DNA of 64,000 nt, taken from UBA981 sp942490995. GTDB taxonomy: Bacteria > Pseudomonadota > Gammaproteobacteria > Ga0077536. Positions 27,341-35,934 of this stretch are shown one piece after another. Position numbers and translations under genes: made by a program. Where the stretch lies: assembly GCA_942490995.1 (NCBI GenBank), contig CALOBG010000070.1, positions 1 through 64,000 on the forward strand. Reading direction: 5' to 3'. The notes below the pieces were generated by a model. That model did not search any database. It was not told the DNA's origin and saw nothing but the letters and a program-made list of their open reading frames with translations. Position 1 is the stretch's first letter. Each line of letters opens with the position of its first letter.

Positions 27341-27346
27341 CGATCA

Positions 27347-27375
27347 TAGTTATCAAAAATGATAACTAAAATCAA
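27347..27375 (-). promoter_or_regulatory. Toxin-antitoxin promoter and operator palindrome
   Basis: A perfect 9-bp inverted repeat TAGTTATCA-AAAA-TGATAACTA (27347-27368) sits 6 nt upstream of the toxin start. Read on the minus strand, TTGATT (27370-27375) and TAACTA (27347-27352) are spaced 17 bp as -35 and -10 boxes, so the palindrome covers the spacer and -10, the layout expected for antitoxin autorepression. Confidence 0.75.
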
Positions 27376-27537
27376 TAAGATTTTGTTCCTTACAGCGCCC
27401 CAAAGAAGACCCTAAATCATGGAGTTATCTACTCAGATTGTTCCGGTTATCGTCATCCTGGTTGCCAATCCATCCGTCTTGTCTCGCATCCGATTTGGGG
27501 GCAAAGTTAGCAAATATGAGCGGTTCAGAGGAGCACT

Positions 27538-28026
27538 ATGATGGCAGCAGTCCAGCAGGCCATAAGCGGAATTCCGGAAGCGCTACACCGCGCGCCGCAT
27601 GATTTACCCTTCGTTCCGTTTGGTGACGGTATCGAACTGCAACTGCTTCAGGTCGATATAGAAGGCGGTCTGTGGATTGTTCGCACGCGTTTCCAGCCTG
27701 GCGTTACGGTGCAGCGTCACAAACATACCGGCGAGGTTTATGCAGTGACGTTTTCCGGCGCATGGAAGTACCTCGAATACCCGGACACGGTGAACCGCGC
27801 AGGTTCCTATCTGTACGAACCGGCCGGTTCAATCCACACTCTGACCACGGACGTGGAAGGCGTCACGGAGATCATGGATACGTGGTTCGCTATCCGCGGC
27901 GCTAATTTGAATCTCAACGACGCTAATGAGGTCGAGAGCATCGACGACGCCGCATCCATCCTGCAGCACTACTATGACGAGTGCGCCAGGGCTGGTCTGC
28001 CGCAGCCGTCGGTGATCGGCGCCTGA
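27538..28026 (+). CDS. Cupin protein, 2,4'-dihydroxyacetophenone dioxygenase family
   Basis: A 162-aa single-domain cupin. Metal ligand motif 1 is visible as QRHKHTGEVYAVTFSG and motif 2 as GSYLYEPAGSIHTL; these resemble 2,4'-dihydroxyacetophenone dioxygenase-family proteins, which cleave a C-C bond with Fe(II). The start ATG 27538 follows AGAGGAGC. No aromatic-degradation partner is adjacent, so the true substrate is open. Confidence 0.8.
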   Translation: MMAAVQQAISGIPEALHRAPHDLPFVPFGDGIELQLLQVDIEGGLWIVRTRFQPGVTVQRHKHTGEVYAVTFSGAWKYLEYPDTVNRAGSYLYEPAGSIHTLTTDVEGVTEIMDTWFAIRGANLNLNDANEVESIDDAASILQHYYDECARAGLPQPSVIGA

Positions 28027-28182
28027 TCGACCCGGCTGGGCTTATCCGTACACGGAGATGGTGGGACATTAACCACATTCCGGGAATAGATCGACAGCGG
28101 AATCGAGCGACGGTATCCGCATTTCCAGCGAGGCGCGATGCCGTTATCCGAATTGGGGTTTCTGTCCGCGCATTTCTGAATT

Positions 28183-28228
28183 AGGGTTGCTGTCCCCGTA
28201 TTTCCAGGGTTGCTGTCCCCGTATTTCC
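28183..28228. repeat. Two perfect tandem 23-nt repeats plus a degenerate copy
   Basis: Units at 28183-28205 and 28206-28228 are identical (core TTGCTGTCCCCGTATTTCC); a weaker copy lies at about 28153-28176. The block is just downstream of the cupin and PEP-CTERM genes, which converge here. The core 'TGTCCCCGTATTTCC' resembles REP-type sequences associated with REP transposases, but no transposase is present in the window. Confidence 0.75.
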
Positions 28229-28233
28229 TATTA

Positions 28234-28899
28234 TTATGATGCGCCTGTTTTTCTCGAGTGACGCATGCGGCCGATCAGAGCGAGGCCCACCAGAGCCAGC
28301 GTCGTGGGCTCCGGGACTGTCGTGAGTTGGAAATCTGTCTCTCGACTCGAAGTGTTCCAGTTGGTTTGATCGGCGGAACTCGCAAGGCTGCCGCCGGAAC
28401 TATCAGTCCCCCAAGCCCAATTATCGTTCGCGTCGCTACTTGTATCGTTGACAATCGACAACCAATATTGCGTGTTCGCGACGAGGGTAAGCGGGGTAAT
28501 GTCAACCCAGTACGAATAGAGATCGAAGGGTATCCCAATGGAGACATCAATACCCGTATCAACGCGACCCGCATCGCCGACAGCCAGGTCTAAAAGAATG
28601 TTGTTCGCGTCCGGCAATCCAGCCGCGTCCGCATAAATTCGGATATTAAATTCATCGGTGGCCTGGGGGGTATTGGCGGTAGAATAGAACCCGGTCCAGT
28701 GTATATCCGCTATCGTAGTTGCTCCCGGCGCCAGAGTGAAATTGTCGGCAATAAACTGGCCTCCTCCGAAATCGGGGTCACTAGCAAAGCCAAAATCGAC
28801 CGCGGCCATGTTGTCATAGATAATCGGGCCCGCTTGCGCTATCCCACTTAATGCCCAGAACGCTATTATCAACCCTGATCCAAATCGTTTAGTCCTCAT
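28234..28899 (-). CDS. PEP-CTERM sorting domain protein
   Basis: An exported 221-aa beta-rich protein. N-terminal signal peptide (to about ALSGIAQA), a jelly-roll-like body with many Asp/Asn and NTQYWLSIVND, and the C-terminal sorting signal VPEPTTLALVGLALIGRMRH followed by basic residues. PEP-CTERM proteins are processed by exosortase and usually accompany exopolysaccharide systems; no exosortase is in this window. GGGGGG precedes the ATG. Confidence 0.88.
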   Translation of the reverse strand: MRTKRFGSGLIIAFWALSGIAQAGPIIYDNMAAVDFGFASDPDFGGGQFIADNFTLAPGATTIADIHWTGFYSTANTPQATDEFNIRIYADAAGLPDANNILLDLAVGDAGRVDTGIDVSIGIPFDLYSYWVDITPLTLVANTQYWLSIVNDTSSDANDNWAWGTDSSGGSLASSADQTNWNTSSRETDFQLTTVPEPTTLALVGLALIGRMRHSRKTGAS

Positions 28900-29235
28900 A
28901 ATTCCCCCCCGATTTCATTTTGCAAATTTCAACACCCCAGATTCAAGAGGCGTACGCACCATAAGAATGCGGATTTCCAGATGGCCGCATCTGACAGTAC
29001 CCGAACGTTCGACTCCCGACCATATTCGTTTGTAAACAATCTTAAAATCGATACGGGCCAGGTCTTCACCGCATATAGCGAATGCGTAGCGCAGAAAAAT
29101 CCCGCAACTTCACGGAACGGAATGTTCCCGATCATTACGGGAGCAATCAATCGAAGAAGCACGGATAGACGAGAAAAAGCCGGTTAAAATCCCGCGCTTT
29201 GGCACATAAGCATGTTGTTTCTTGGAACGAAAAAA
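28900..29235. other. Intergenic region with no supported gene
   Basis: This 336-nt stretch lies between the PEP-CTERM gene start and tRNA-Lys. The short open frames in it have no recognisable protein character. It should contain the PEP-CTERM promoter, but no convincing box pair was found; base composition is more AT-rich than its neighbours. Confidence 0.6.
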
Positions 29236-29311
<76 letters not shown>

Positions 29312-29375
29312 GCATACGCTGCGACGCTGGCTGCGGCGTGCGGGCTGCTCGCCCGGCCCGTGAGCGTCGCGAAAG

Positions 29376-29451
29376 TGGGGTGGACGATGGGGATCGAACC
29401 CACGACATCAGGGATCACAACCCTGTGCTCTACCAACTGAGCTACGCCCAC
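29376..29451 (-). tRNA. tRNA-His (GTG)
   Basis: Minus strand, begins GTGGGCGTAGCTCAG with an extra G (29452) at position -1, anticodon GTG in GGTTGTGATCC, discriminator C and encoded CCA; the G-1:C73 pair is the histidine identity element. Confidence 0.95.
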
Positions 29452-29462
29452 CATAGACTTGA

Positions 29463-29529
29463 GCTACAAGTTATAAATCATCGGCGGCGAGGCTTCGACC
29501 CTCCTCGCTGATCGCTTATAGCTTGCAGC
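29463..29529. repeat. Inverted repeat in the His-Arg tRNA spacer
   Basis: GCTACAAGTTATAA (29463-29476) pairs with TTATAGCTTGCAGC (29516-29529) at 12 of 14 positions, and the arms continue imperfectly inward (GGCGAGG with CCTCGC). It is similar to the hairpin in the next spacer and may mark a processing or repeated element. Confidence 0.6.
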
Positions 29530-29561
29530 GCCGGCAAACTCTCCTGTCGTGGCCGCAAAGG

Positions 29562-29638
29562 TGGCGCGCCTGGCAGGACTCGAACCTGCTACCCTCGGCT
29601 TAGAAGGCCGATGCTCTATCCAGATGAGCTACAGGCGC
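29562..29638 (-). tRNA. tRNA-Arg (TCT)
   Basis: A 77-nt minus-strand tRNA begins GCGCCTGTAGCTCATC, has anticodon TCT in CCTTCTAAG, a T-arm CAGGTTCGAGTCCTG and encoded CCA. Confidence 0.95.
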
Positions 29639-29652
29639 CTTCACGGCCACTA

Positions 29653-29720
29653 GCTACGAATTATAGACTCGATGACCATCGTGGCGGCGCTCGAGCGATT
29701 CAAACCCTATAACTTGCAGC
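29653..29720. repeat. Inverted repeat in the Arg-Pro tRNA spacer
   Basis: GCTACGAATTATAG (29653-29666) pairs with CTATAACTTGCAGC (29707-29720) at 11 of 14 positions. Arms match those of the hairpin at 29463-29529, so both spacers carry copies of one element. Confidence 0.55.
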
Positions 29721-29734
29721 TTCATTGTTCGCAA

Positions 29735-29811
<77 letters not shown>

Positions 29812-30082
29812 ACATCGATTGCCTTTGCTTCCGCGCGGGAGCGGGCGATGATACGCAGGCCCCTCCGGAGCGTCAATGTGCCGGGTCAGTGCGCGCGACA
29901 GGCTGGGCAGCGCCCTCAGGCGCCGGCTGGCCGCGCGCTATGCTCGAACAGCAGGCACGGTTGCGCTTGGCGATCGCGAGCGGCACCATGGGCGCCGCGC
30001 GCGGAGACGGCCTCGCCGCAGGTGCCCGCCTGCGACCCGGCAAAACGCGCCACACCCTATGATTACAGCGACGGAGCGATCG

Positions 30083-30586
30083 ATGACCCTGGTAAAACTC
30101 GAAACCTCGATGGGTGATATCACCCTCGAACTCAACCGTGAAGCAGCCCCGGAAACAACCCGTAATTTCATCGAATATGTCGAAAGCGGGTTCTATACCG
30201 GGACCATTTTTCATCGCGTCATCAATGGTTTCATGGTCCAGGGCGGCGGCATGGACCGCGACATGAAGCAGAAATCGACCAATGCCCCGATCACGAACGA
30301 AGCAAACAATGGTCTGAGTAACGACGCCGGCACTGTCGCGATGGCGCGCACCTCGGACCCGCACTCGGCCTCGGCGCAGTTTTTCATCAACGTGAAAGAT
30401 AACGATTTCCTCAATCACAGCGCCGAAACCCAGAGCGGATGGGGCTACTGTGTGTTCGCCAGGGTCACCGACGGCATGGATACCGTCACCGCGATCAAGG
30501 GCGTCCAGACCGGTTCTCACGGCCCGCATCAGGACGTGCCGTCCGAGCCGATCGAGATCCTGTCCGCGAGCCTGGTCGACGGCTGA
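30083..30586 (+). CDS. ppiB: Cytosolic peptidyl-prolyl isomerase, cyclophilin type (PpiB)
   Basis: A 167-aa cyclophilin catalysing proline isomerisation. Family motifs: FHRVINGFMVQGGG with the catalytic Arg, AMARTSDPHSASAQFFIN and WGYCVFARVTDGMD. No signal peptide, so the cytosolic form. ATG 30083 is chosen because GGAG sits about 7 nt upstream; an in-frame ATG at 30059 would add eight residues. Followed 21 nt later by lpxH, a common pairing. Confidence 0.94.
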   Translation: MTLVKLETSMGDITLELNREAAPETTRNFIEYVESGFYTGTIFHRVINGFMVQGGGMDRDMKQKSTNAPITNEANNGLSNDAGTVAMARTSDPHSASAQFFINVKDNDFLNHSAETQSGWGYCVFARVTDGMDTVTAIKGVQTGSHGPHQDVPSEPIEILSASLVDG

Positions 30587-30607
30587 GGCCGCGCGCGGCC
30601 GCGCGCC

Positions 30608-31354
30608 ATGACGACGCTGTTCGTCTCCGACCTGCATCTCAGCGCCGAGCGCGCCGACAAGCTGGACCTGTTCGCCCGCTTCATCGCCAGCGCGTGCACC
30701 CGCGCCGAGGCACTGTACATCCTCGGCGATCTGTTCGAAGTTTCGATCGGCGATGACGACGACGGCCCGGTCCACACCTACGTCGTCGACCGCCTGCGGC
30801 AGCTCAGCGACGCCGGTGTGCGCGTGCACGTCGCGCACGGCAACCGCGACTTTCTGTTCGGCGCGCGCTTCGAACGTAACACCGGCGCAAGTCTGCTGCC
30901 CGATTACGCGCTGATCGATCTTTACGGGGAGCCGGCCCTGCTGACCCACGGCGATCTGCTGTGTACGCGCGATGTCAAATATCAGAACTTCAGACGCGTG
31001 GTGCGCAATCCGCTCGTGCGCGGTGCGTTTCTCGCCGCGCCGCTGACGTGGCGCAAACGGATTGCCGCGCGCACCCAGAGCGGCACCCGTGCGTCGATGG
31101 CAACCAAGGCCGAAGACATCATGGACGTCGAACCGAGTGCGGTTGCCGCGGCCATGCTCAAGCACGACACCAGCCTGCTTATCCATGGCCATACCCATCG
31201 ACCGCAGGTGCATGAGTTTGATCTCGCCGGGCGCGCCTGTCGCCGTATCGTGCTGGGCGACTGGTACGAACAGGACAGCGTGCTGGTGTGCACAAGCGGC
31301 AGTCAGCGGTGCATGCGCGTCGCCGACTACCTGGCGACTTCGTCAGGCGATTAG
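30608..31354 (+). CDS. lpxH: UDP-2,3-diacylglucosamine diphosphatase LpxH
   Basis: Lipid A synthesis enzyme that hydrolyses UDP-2,3-diacylglucosamine to lipid X and UMP at the inner membrane face. 248 aa, metallophosphoesterase. All metal motifs are visible: SDLHLS, ILGDLFE, HGNRDFL, LTHGD and IHGHTHRP. Downstream of ppiB; its 3' end overlaps the convergent AmpE-like gene by 12 nt. Confidence 0.95.
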   Translation: MTTLFVSDLHLSAERADKLDLFARFIASACTRAEALYILGDLFEVSIGDDDDGPVHTYVVDRLRQLSDAGVRVHVAHGNRDFLFGARFERNTGASLLPDYALIDLYGEPALLTHGDLLCTRDVKYQNFRRVVRNPLVRGAFLAAPLTWRKRIAARTQSGTRASMATKAEDIMDVEPSAVAAAMLKHDTSLLIHGHTHRPQVHEFDLAGRACRRIVLGDWYEQDSVLVCTSGSQRCMRVADYLATSSGD

Positions 31355-32218
31355 CAGCGCCGCCGCAGCCATCAGCGCCAGCCACGCGATGAGGGCGCGC
31401 TTGATCAAGGCGAACATCTGGTTGAGGCGATAAATCCGCGCGTCGCCGCTGATGACTTCTCGAATACGCCCGTTATCCGCTGCCGCCAGCGCCGTTCGTG
31501 CGACCAGGTCGCCGCTTACCGCCCAGCGCGCTACGCCGACTTCGCGCATGGTCTCGAGCACCGGCGGCAGGGTTCCGCCCAGCCCCATCGCCAGCGCGGT
31601 GATACGCGCGGGTACCCACTCGAGGGCTTCGCGAACCCTTGCCAGGGCGTCGACGATACTGGCGTCGGCATCCTCGAAATAACGCAGATTGGCGCACAGC
31701 CGGTAAGCCACCGCGCCGACCGGGCCAGCCACGAAATACCAGAACAGCGGTTGAAACCAGGCCCGGTCCGCGGCCAGGGCCAGGGCCGCGAGTTCGACCC
31801 GCGTGGCGTCATACTCGGCATCGCCGCTCGGCGCGCCGAGGTCAGTCCCGCGGGCAGCGCCCACGAACGGCGCATGGATGTCCTCGGGCCGTTCGGCCAG
31901 GGTCAGGGCGCGCTTGTGGGCCGCGAATTCCTCGCGCAGATCGTGTGGACCCAGCATCGCCAGCAGCACCGCAACCGCGGCAACGTGTACCAGCCAGGGC
32001 GCGAGCGCAGCCAGCCCGGCGAAGCCGACCGAGACCGCCAGCAGCGGCACGACCACGATCGTGATGGCCGCCGGCCAGCCGCGCCACCAGCCGAAGCGCG
32101 CACCGAGACTGATTGTCCACGCCGCCCATTTCGCGCTCCAGTCCGCGTTGCGCCACGCCTTTGAACCGCCGAGCACAAACTCCAGCGCCAGCGCCAGCAG
32201 TATGCTCAGGAAGTTCAC
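31343..32218 (-). CDS. ampE: AmpE-like membrane protein (regulatory signalling modulator)
   Basis: A 291-aa integral membrane protein of the AmpE/CobD-CbiB-like fold with four or more hydrophobic segments (for example WPAAITIVVVPLLAVSVGFA and a C-terminal ALIAWLALMAAAALLIA). The assignment rests on fold type plus linkage: its ATG overlaps the ampD stop by ATGA (32215-32218), the classical ampDE operon. Function in beta-lactamase signalling is modest and poorly defined even in model species. Confidence 0.85.
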   Translation of the reverse strand: MNFLSILLALALEFVLGGSKAWRNADWSAKWAAWTISLGARFGWWRGWPAAITIVVVPLLAVSVGFAGLAALAPWLVHVAAVAVLLAMLGPHDLREEFAAHKRALTLAERPEDIHAPFVGAARGTDLGAPSGDAEYDATRVELAALALAADRAWFQPLFWYFVAGPVGAVAYRLCANLRYFEDADASIVDALARVREALEWVPARITALAMGLGGTLPPVLETMREVGVARWAVSGDLVARTALAAADNGRIREVISGDARIYRLNQMFALIKRALIAWLALMAAAALLIA

Positions 32219-32796
32219 CGCGGCGCCTCACGCAGCAGGCGCGGCCAGTCGAACATCGGACCCGGATCGGTTTTGCGATCCGGCGCGATATCGCTGTGTC
32301 CGGCAATGCTGTCGACGCCGAGCGTGGGAAAGCGCCGCAGCAGTTCGCCGAGCAGGCCGACCAGGGTCGAGTACTGCACGGCGGCAAACGGGTGTTCGTC
32401 ACAACCTTCCAGTTCGATGCCGATGGAAAAGTCATTGCAGGCGCTGCGTCCGCGCCAACGCGATTCGCCGGCGTGCCAGGCGCGCTGCGACAGCGCTACG
32501 AACTGACTCAGCACGCCGTCACGTTCAATCAGAAAATGCGCGGACACGCGCAGCCCGCGCAGGCCTTCGAAATAGGGATGCGCCGTGCAGTCGAGTCGAT
32601 TGGTGAACAGTCGTTCGATGTAAGCGCCGCCGTAGGTCGCCGGCGGCAGGGCAATGGCGTGGATGACAATGAGATCGATACTCGCCGCGGGTGGCCGGTC
32701 GTCGCAGTTCGGCGAATCGACGCGTCGTGCGCCGGCCAGCCAGTCGCCGTCGTCGGGCCGGCTCGCGGCGTCGGCTTCAGCCTGTGGTGTGGCCAC
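32215..32796 (-). CDS. ampD: 1,6-anhydro-N-acetylmuramyl-L-alanine amidase AmpD
   Basis: Cytosolic zinc amidase recycling peptidoglycan fragments. 193 aa from a GTG start. Zinc ligands fit: His46 in LIVIHAIALP, His in IAGHSDIAPDRKTDPG with the following Asp; the substrate loop LRVSAHFLIERDG and IGIELEG are also present. First of the ampD-ampE pair, directly downstream of egtD with a 6-nt gap. Confidence 0.95.
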   Translation of the reverse strand: MATPQAEADAASRPDDGDWLAGARRVDSPNCDDRPPAASIDLIVIHAIALPPATYGGAYIERLFTNRLDCTAHPYFEGLRGLRVSAHFLIERDGVLSQFVALSQRAWHAGESRWRGRSACNDFSIGIELEGCDEHPFAAVQYSTLVGLLGELLRRFPTLGVDSIAGHSDIAPDRKTDPGPMFDWPRLLREAPR

Positions 32797-32802
32797 CGGT
32801 AC

Positions 32803-33789
32803 TCAGACCGGACGCGCAAGAACCAGTGAAAATTTATTGGTGCTGGCTTCGTAGTGCCGGCCAATCTCGAAATTCGATCCAACAAGCATCGACTCGAGTT
32901 CCCGGCGGGTAAACTTGCGGCTGATTTCCGTCAGGATATGGTCACCTTCGTCGAACTCCAGGACCTCGTCGATCTGCGCGAAACTGACCTGTTGCCCGCA
33001 CATTGCGATGAGGTGCATTTCGATGCGCGATTCGAGCGGGTTGAAATGCGCGTAATGTTCGAATCCCGACGGATCGAAGTTTGCGCCGAGTTCACGATTC
33101 AGAACCTTGAGCAGGTTGAGATTGAATTCGGCGGTGATCCCCGCGCCATCGTTGTAGGCCGCATGCAGCACGTCGGGTTGTTTGACGCGGTCGGCACCGA
33201 TTAACAGGCTGTCCCCGCGGCGCATGGTCGCCCGCAGTTCGCGCAGAAAATCATGCGCCTCGGCAGCCGTGAAATTGCCGATCGTGCCGCCCAGAAAAAC
33301 CACCAGCGTGCGGCCGTCGCGCTGCGGCAGGTTGCCGAGTCCCGCCGTGTAGTCACCCACCAGCGGCTGCACTTCCAGCCACGGGTAGCTTTCGAGCAGC
33401 GCAGCGCCGCTGCTGATCAGAACCTCGTCGCAGACGTCGACCGGGACATAAACCGGACGGCAGCCCTGCCGCGAGCAGGCGTCGAGCAGATGGCGGGTTT
33501 TGCGCGACATGCCACTGCCGAGTTCAACGATGTACTCAGGCTGAACGGCGGCGATGACGTCGTCGGAAATTTCCTTCAGCAGTCCGGCCTCGGTGCGGGT
33601 CGGATAATATTCCGGCGCATCGCAAATGCGATCGAACAACAGCGAGCCGCGTTCATCATAGAAATATTTCGGTGGCAGGCTGCGTCGTGCGGCGAACAGC
33701 CCGTGTTCAACGTCTTCGGATAATGAATTGATCGCCCGGGTCGGGCGGATCGGTTCACAGGACAAGGTCGGGGATGTTGCTATATTCAC
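32803..33789 (-). CDS. egtD: L-histidine N-alpha-methyltransferase EgtD
   Basis: First enzyme of ergothioneine synthesis, trimethylating histidine with SAM. About 328 aa. Diagnostic segments: LPPKYFYDERGSLLFDRIC, YYPTRTEAGLL, the SAM motif VELGSGMSRKTR, FLGGTIGNF, and YNDGAGITAEFNLNLL. The start is GTG 33789 with AGGG upstream; the open frame continues further without homology. The partner sulfoxide synthase EgtB is not adjacent, so ergothioneine synthesis must be completed elsewhere or the product (hercynine) is used alone. Confidence 0.93.
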   Translation of the reverse strand: MNIATSPTLSCEPIRPTRAINSLSEDVEHGLFAARRSLPPKYFYDERGSLLFDRICDAPEYYPTRTEAGLLKEISDDVIAAVQPEYIVELGSGMSRKTRHLLDACSRQGCRPVYVPVDVCDEVLISSGAALLESYPWLEVQPLVGDYTAGLGNLPQRDGRTLVVFLGGTIGNFTAAEAHDFLRELRATMRRGDSLLIGADRVKQPDVLHAAYNDGAGITAEFNLNLLKVLNRELGANFDPSGFEHYAHFNPLESRIEMHLIAMCGQQVSFAQIDEVLEFDEGDHILTEISRKFTRRELESMLVGSNFEIGRHYEASTNKFSLVLARPV

Positions 33790-34057
33790 GATGTAAACCC
33801 TATGCGATACTCGCCGCGAGTCGATCAGAGGTAGGCGGGCCGGACCCGCGCTGAGGAAGCTCAAGATTACCACCGGCAACCGTAATATTCACGATGCAGT
33901 GCACGGTCCGGGCCGACGCCGGTCACGCCCGGCGCCGCTGACGCCGGATCGCGGTTGACATGGCGGGCGGAGCGCGCTTTATGCCGCGCTACGCTCACTG
34001 GCGCCACACGCAGGCTCGAATCGCCGGCGTGGAAAACGATTTTCAATAAGCGGATAG

Positions 34058-34591
34058 ATGTCCACGACACGCATCGGTTCAACCATGTACATCGTCGCGA
34101 TCGTCGGGTTCATCGCGCTGATGGCCTGGCTGTTCTCCGATCGGATCGAGGAGTACCGCAATCCGAATCGTGATATCGCCAGGCGTACCGCGCCGGATGG
34201 CGCGGCCAGCGTGGCGCTGCAGCGCAACCGCGCCGGTCACTACGTCGCCAGCGGTTTCATCAACGGCCAGCCGGTCGAATTCATGCTCGATACCGGCGCC
34301 ACCGACGTCGCGGTATCTGCCGACATCGCCCGTCGCGCCGGACTCAGGGCCGGTCCACCGCTCAGCGTCGTTACCGCCAATGGGCGTACCACCGCCTACG
34401 CGACGATGATCGACGCAGTACAACTCGGCCCGATTGTCGAACGCGACGTGCGCGCCACCATCGTACCGAATCTGGGCGACATCGAGGTTCTGCTCGGCAT
34501 GAGTTTCCTCAAGCGCCTCGACTTCGCGCAGCGCGGCGACGCACTCGAGTTGCATTCGCGCCGTAACGCGTCCCAGGGCGGCACGCTATGA
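34058..34591 (+). CDS. Membrane-anchored retropepsin-like aspartic protease
   Basis: A 177-aa protein with an N-terminal transmembrane anchor (MYIVAIVGFIALMAWLF) and one clan AA aspartic protease domain; active-site LDTGATDVAVS and the C-terminal VLLGMSFLKRL are the family hallmarks (TIGR02281-type). Works as a dimer, probably in the periplasm; substrates unknown. The stop overlaps the next start (ATGA at 34588). Confidence 0.9.
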   Translation: MSTTRIGSTMYIVAIVGFIALMAWLFSDRIEEYRNPNRDIARRTAPDGAASVALQRNRAGHYVASGFINGQPVEFMLDTGATDVAVSADIARRAGLRAGPPLSVVTANGRTTAYATMIDAVQLGPIVERDVRATIVPNLGDIEVLLGMSFLKRLDFAQRGDALELHSRRNASQGGTL

Positions 34592-35925
34592 GCGCGAGCG
34601 CAGCGGTGGGCGAGTTTTTCGGCCGCGCCAGCGCCCTGATCTGGAGCGAGTACTGCCTGATCCCCCTGCTCGCCGGTACCGCCATCTACCTGACCTGCGG
34701 ACTGCGTGCGTTTCCGTGGCGCCAGCTCGGCCACGGCTTCCGTATGCTGTGGCAGTCGCGGGGAGCGACGGCCGGTAGCGGCGAGATCTCATCGTTTCAG
34801 GCACTCATGACGGCGCTCGCCGCGACGGTGGGTACCGGCAATATCGCCGGCGTCGCCACCGCGATCCATTTTGGCGGTCCCGGTGCGGTGTTCTGGATGT
34901 GGGTGATCGCGGCCTTCGGCATGGCGACGAAATACGCCGAGGCGGTGCTCGCGGTGCGTTACCGCGAAATCGATGAACTCGGCCAGCATGTCGGCGGCCC
35001 GATGTACTACATCCGCAACGGCCTCGATCCGCGCTGGCACTGGCTGGCGCCGTGCTTCGCCCTGTTCGGCATGATCGCGGCTTTTGGCATCGGCAACATG
35101 GTGCAGGCCAATTCCGTCGCCGACGTACTGACCGTTCATTTTGGCGTCGACCACCTGCTCACCGGGATCGTCGCCGCGACCCTGACCGGCGCGGTGGTGA
35201 TTGGCGGCGTGCGTCGCATCGCGTCAGTAGCGAGCGCCCTGGTACCACTCATGGCGGTGCTCTACATCGGCCTGTCGCTGGTCATCATCGTGGCCAACCT
35301 CGGCGCGGTGCCGGCCGCCATCGCAATCATCGTCAAGAGCGCCTTTGAGCCTGCCGCGGGACTCGGCGCAGGGCTGTGGGTGGCGATGCGCTGGGGTTTC
35401 GCGCGCGGCATCTTTTCCAACGAGGCCGGACTCGGCAGCGCCGCCATCGCCCACGCCGCCGCGCGCACCGATGACGCCGTACAGCAGGGCACGATCGCGA
35501 TGCTGGGAACCTTCATCGACACCTTGTGTATCTGTTCCATGACCGCGCTGGTGATCATCGTTACCGGCGCCTGGACCGGACCTGGCGAGGGTGCGGCCCT
35601 GTCAGCCACGGCCTTTGAACTCGGCATCGGCAGTCTTGGCCCGCCACTCCTCGGCGTCGCGCTGGCGACCTTCGCCTTCACCACAATCGTCGGCTGGAGC
35701 TACTACGGTGAGCGCTGCGCCGAATACCTGTTCGGGGTCGGTGTGATCAAACCCTACCGCGTGTTGTGGGTTTCAGCGGTCCTGTTCGGCGCCATGATCA
35801 AACTCGAGGTGGTGTGGGCCATGGCCGACGTCTTTAACGGCCTGATGGCACTACCCAATCTGATTGCCCTGCTGCTGCTGAGCCCGGTCGTATTCCGCCT
35901 CACCCGCGAATACGTAAAGCACTAG
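34588..35925 (+). CDS. Alanine/glycine:cation symporter (AGCS family)
   Basis: A 445-aa inner-membrane sodium-coupled amino acid importer with about ten helices. Signature stretches: ALAATVGTGNIAGVATAI (family motif GTGNI.GVA.A) and GFARGIFSNEAGLGSAAIAH. Resembles AlsT/YaaJ transporters of alanine or glycine. Overlaps the retropepsin gene and is followed 9 nt later by nadC. Confidence 0.93.
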   Translation: MSASAAVGEFFGRASALIWSEYCLIPLLAGTAIYLTCGLRAFPWRQLGHGFRMLWQSRGATAGSGEISSFQALMTALAATVGTGNIAGVATAIHFGGPGAVFWMWVIAAFGMATKYAEAVLAVRYREIDELGQHVGGPMYYIRNGLDPRWHWLAPCFALFGMIAAFGIGNMVQANSVADVLTVHFGVDHLLTGIVAATLTGAVVIGGVRRIASVASALVPLMAVLYIGLSLVIIVANLGAVPAAIAIIVKSAFEPAAGLGAGLWVAMRWGFARGIFSNEAGLGSAAIAHAAARTDDAVQQGTIAMLGTFIDTLCICSMTALVIIVTGAWTGPGEGAALSATAFELGIGSLGPPLLGVALATFAFTTIVGWSYYGERCAEYLFGVGVIKPYRVLWVSAVLFGAMIKLEVVWAMADVFNGLMALPNLIALLLLSPVVFRLTREYVKH

Positions 35926-35934
35926 AATAACGCC

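Noticed and set aside
29200..29216. Possible sigma-54 promoter for the PEP-CTERM gene (TTTGGCACATAAGCATG)
   Set aside because: The TGGCAC lies on the strand opposite to the gene and the -12 element is missing.
29873..31213. 446-aa minus-strand open frame across ppiB and lpxH
   Set aside because: Both plus-strand genes have diagnostic motifs, so the antisense frame is a shadow.
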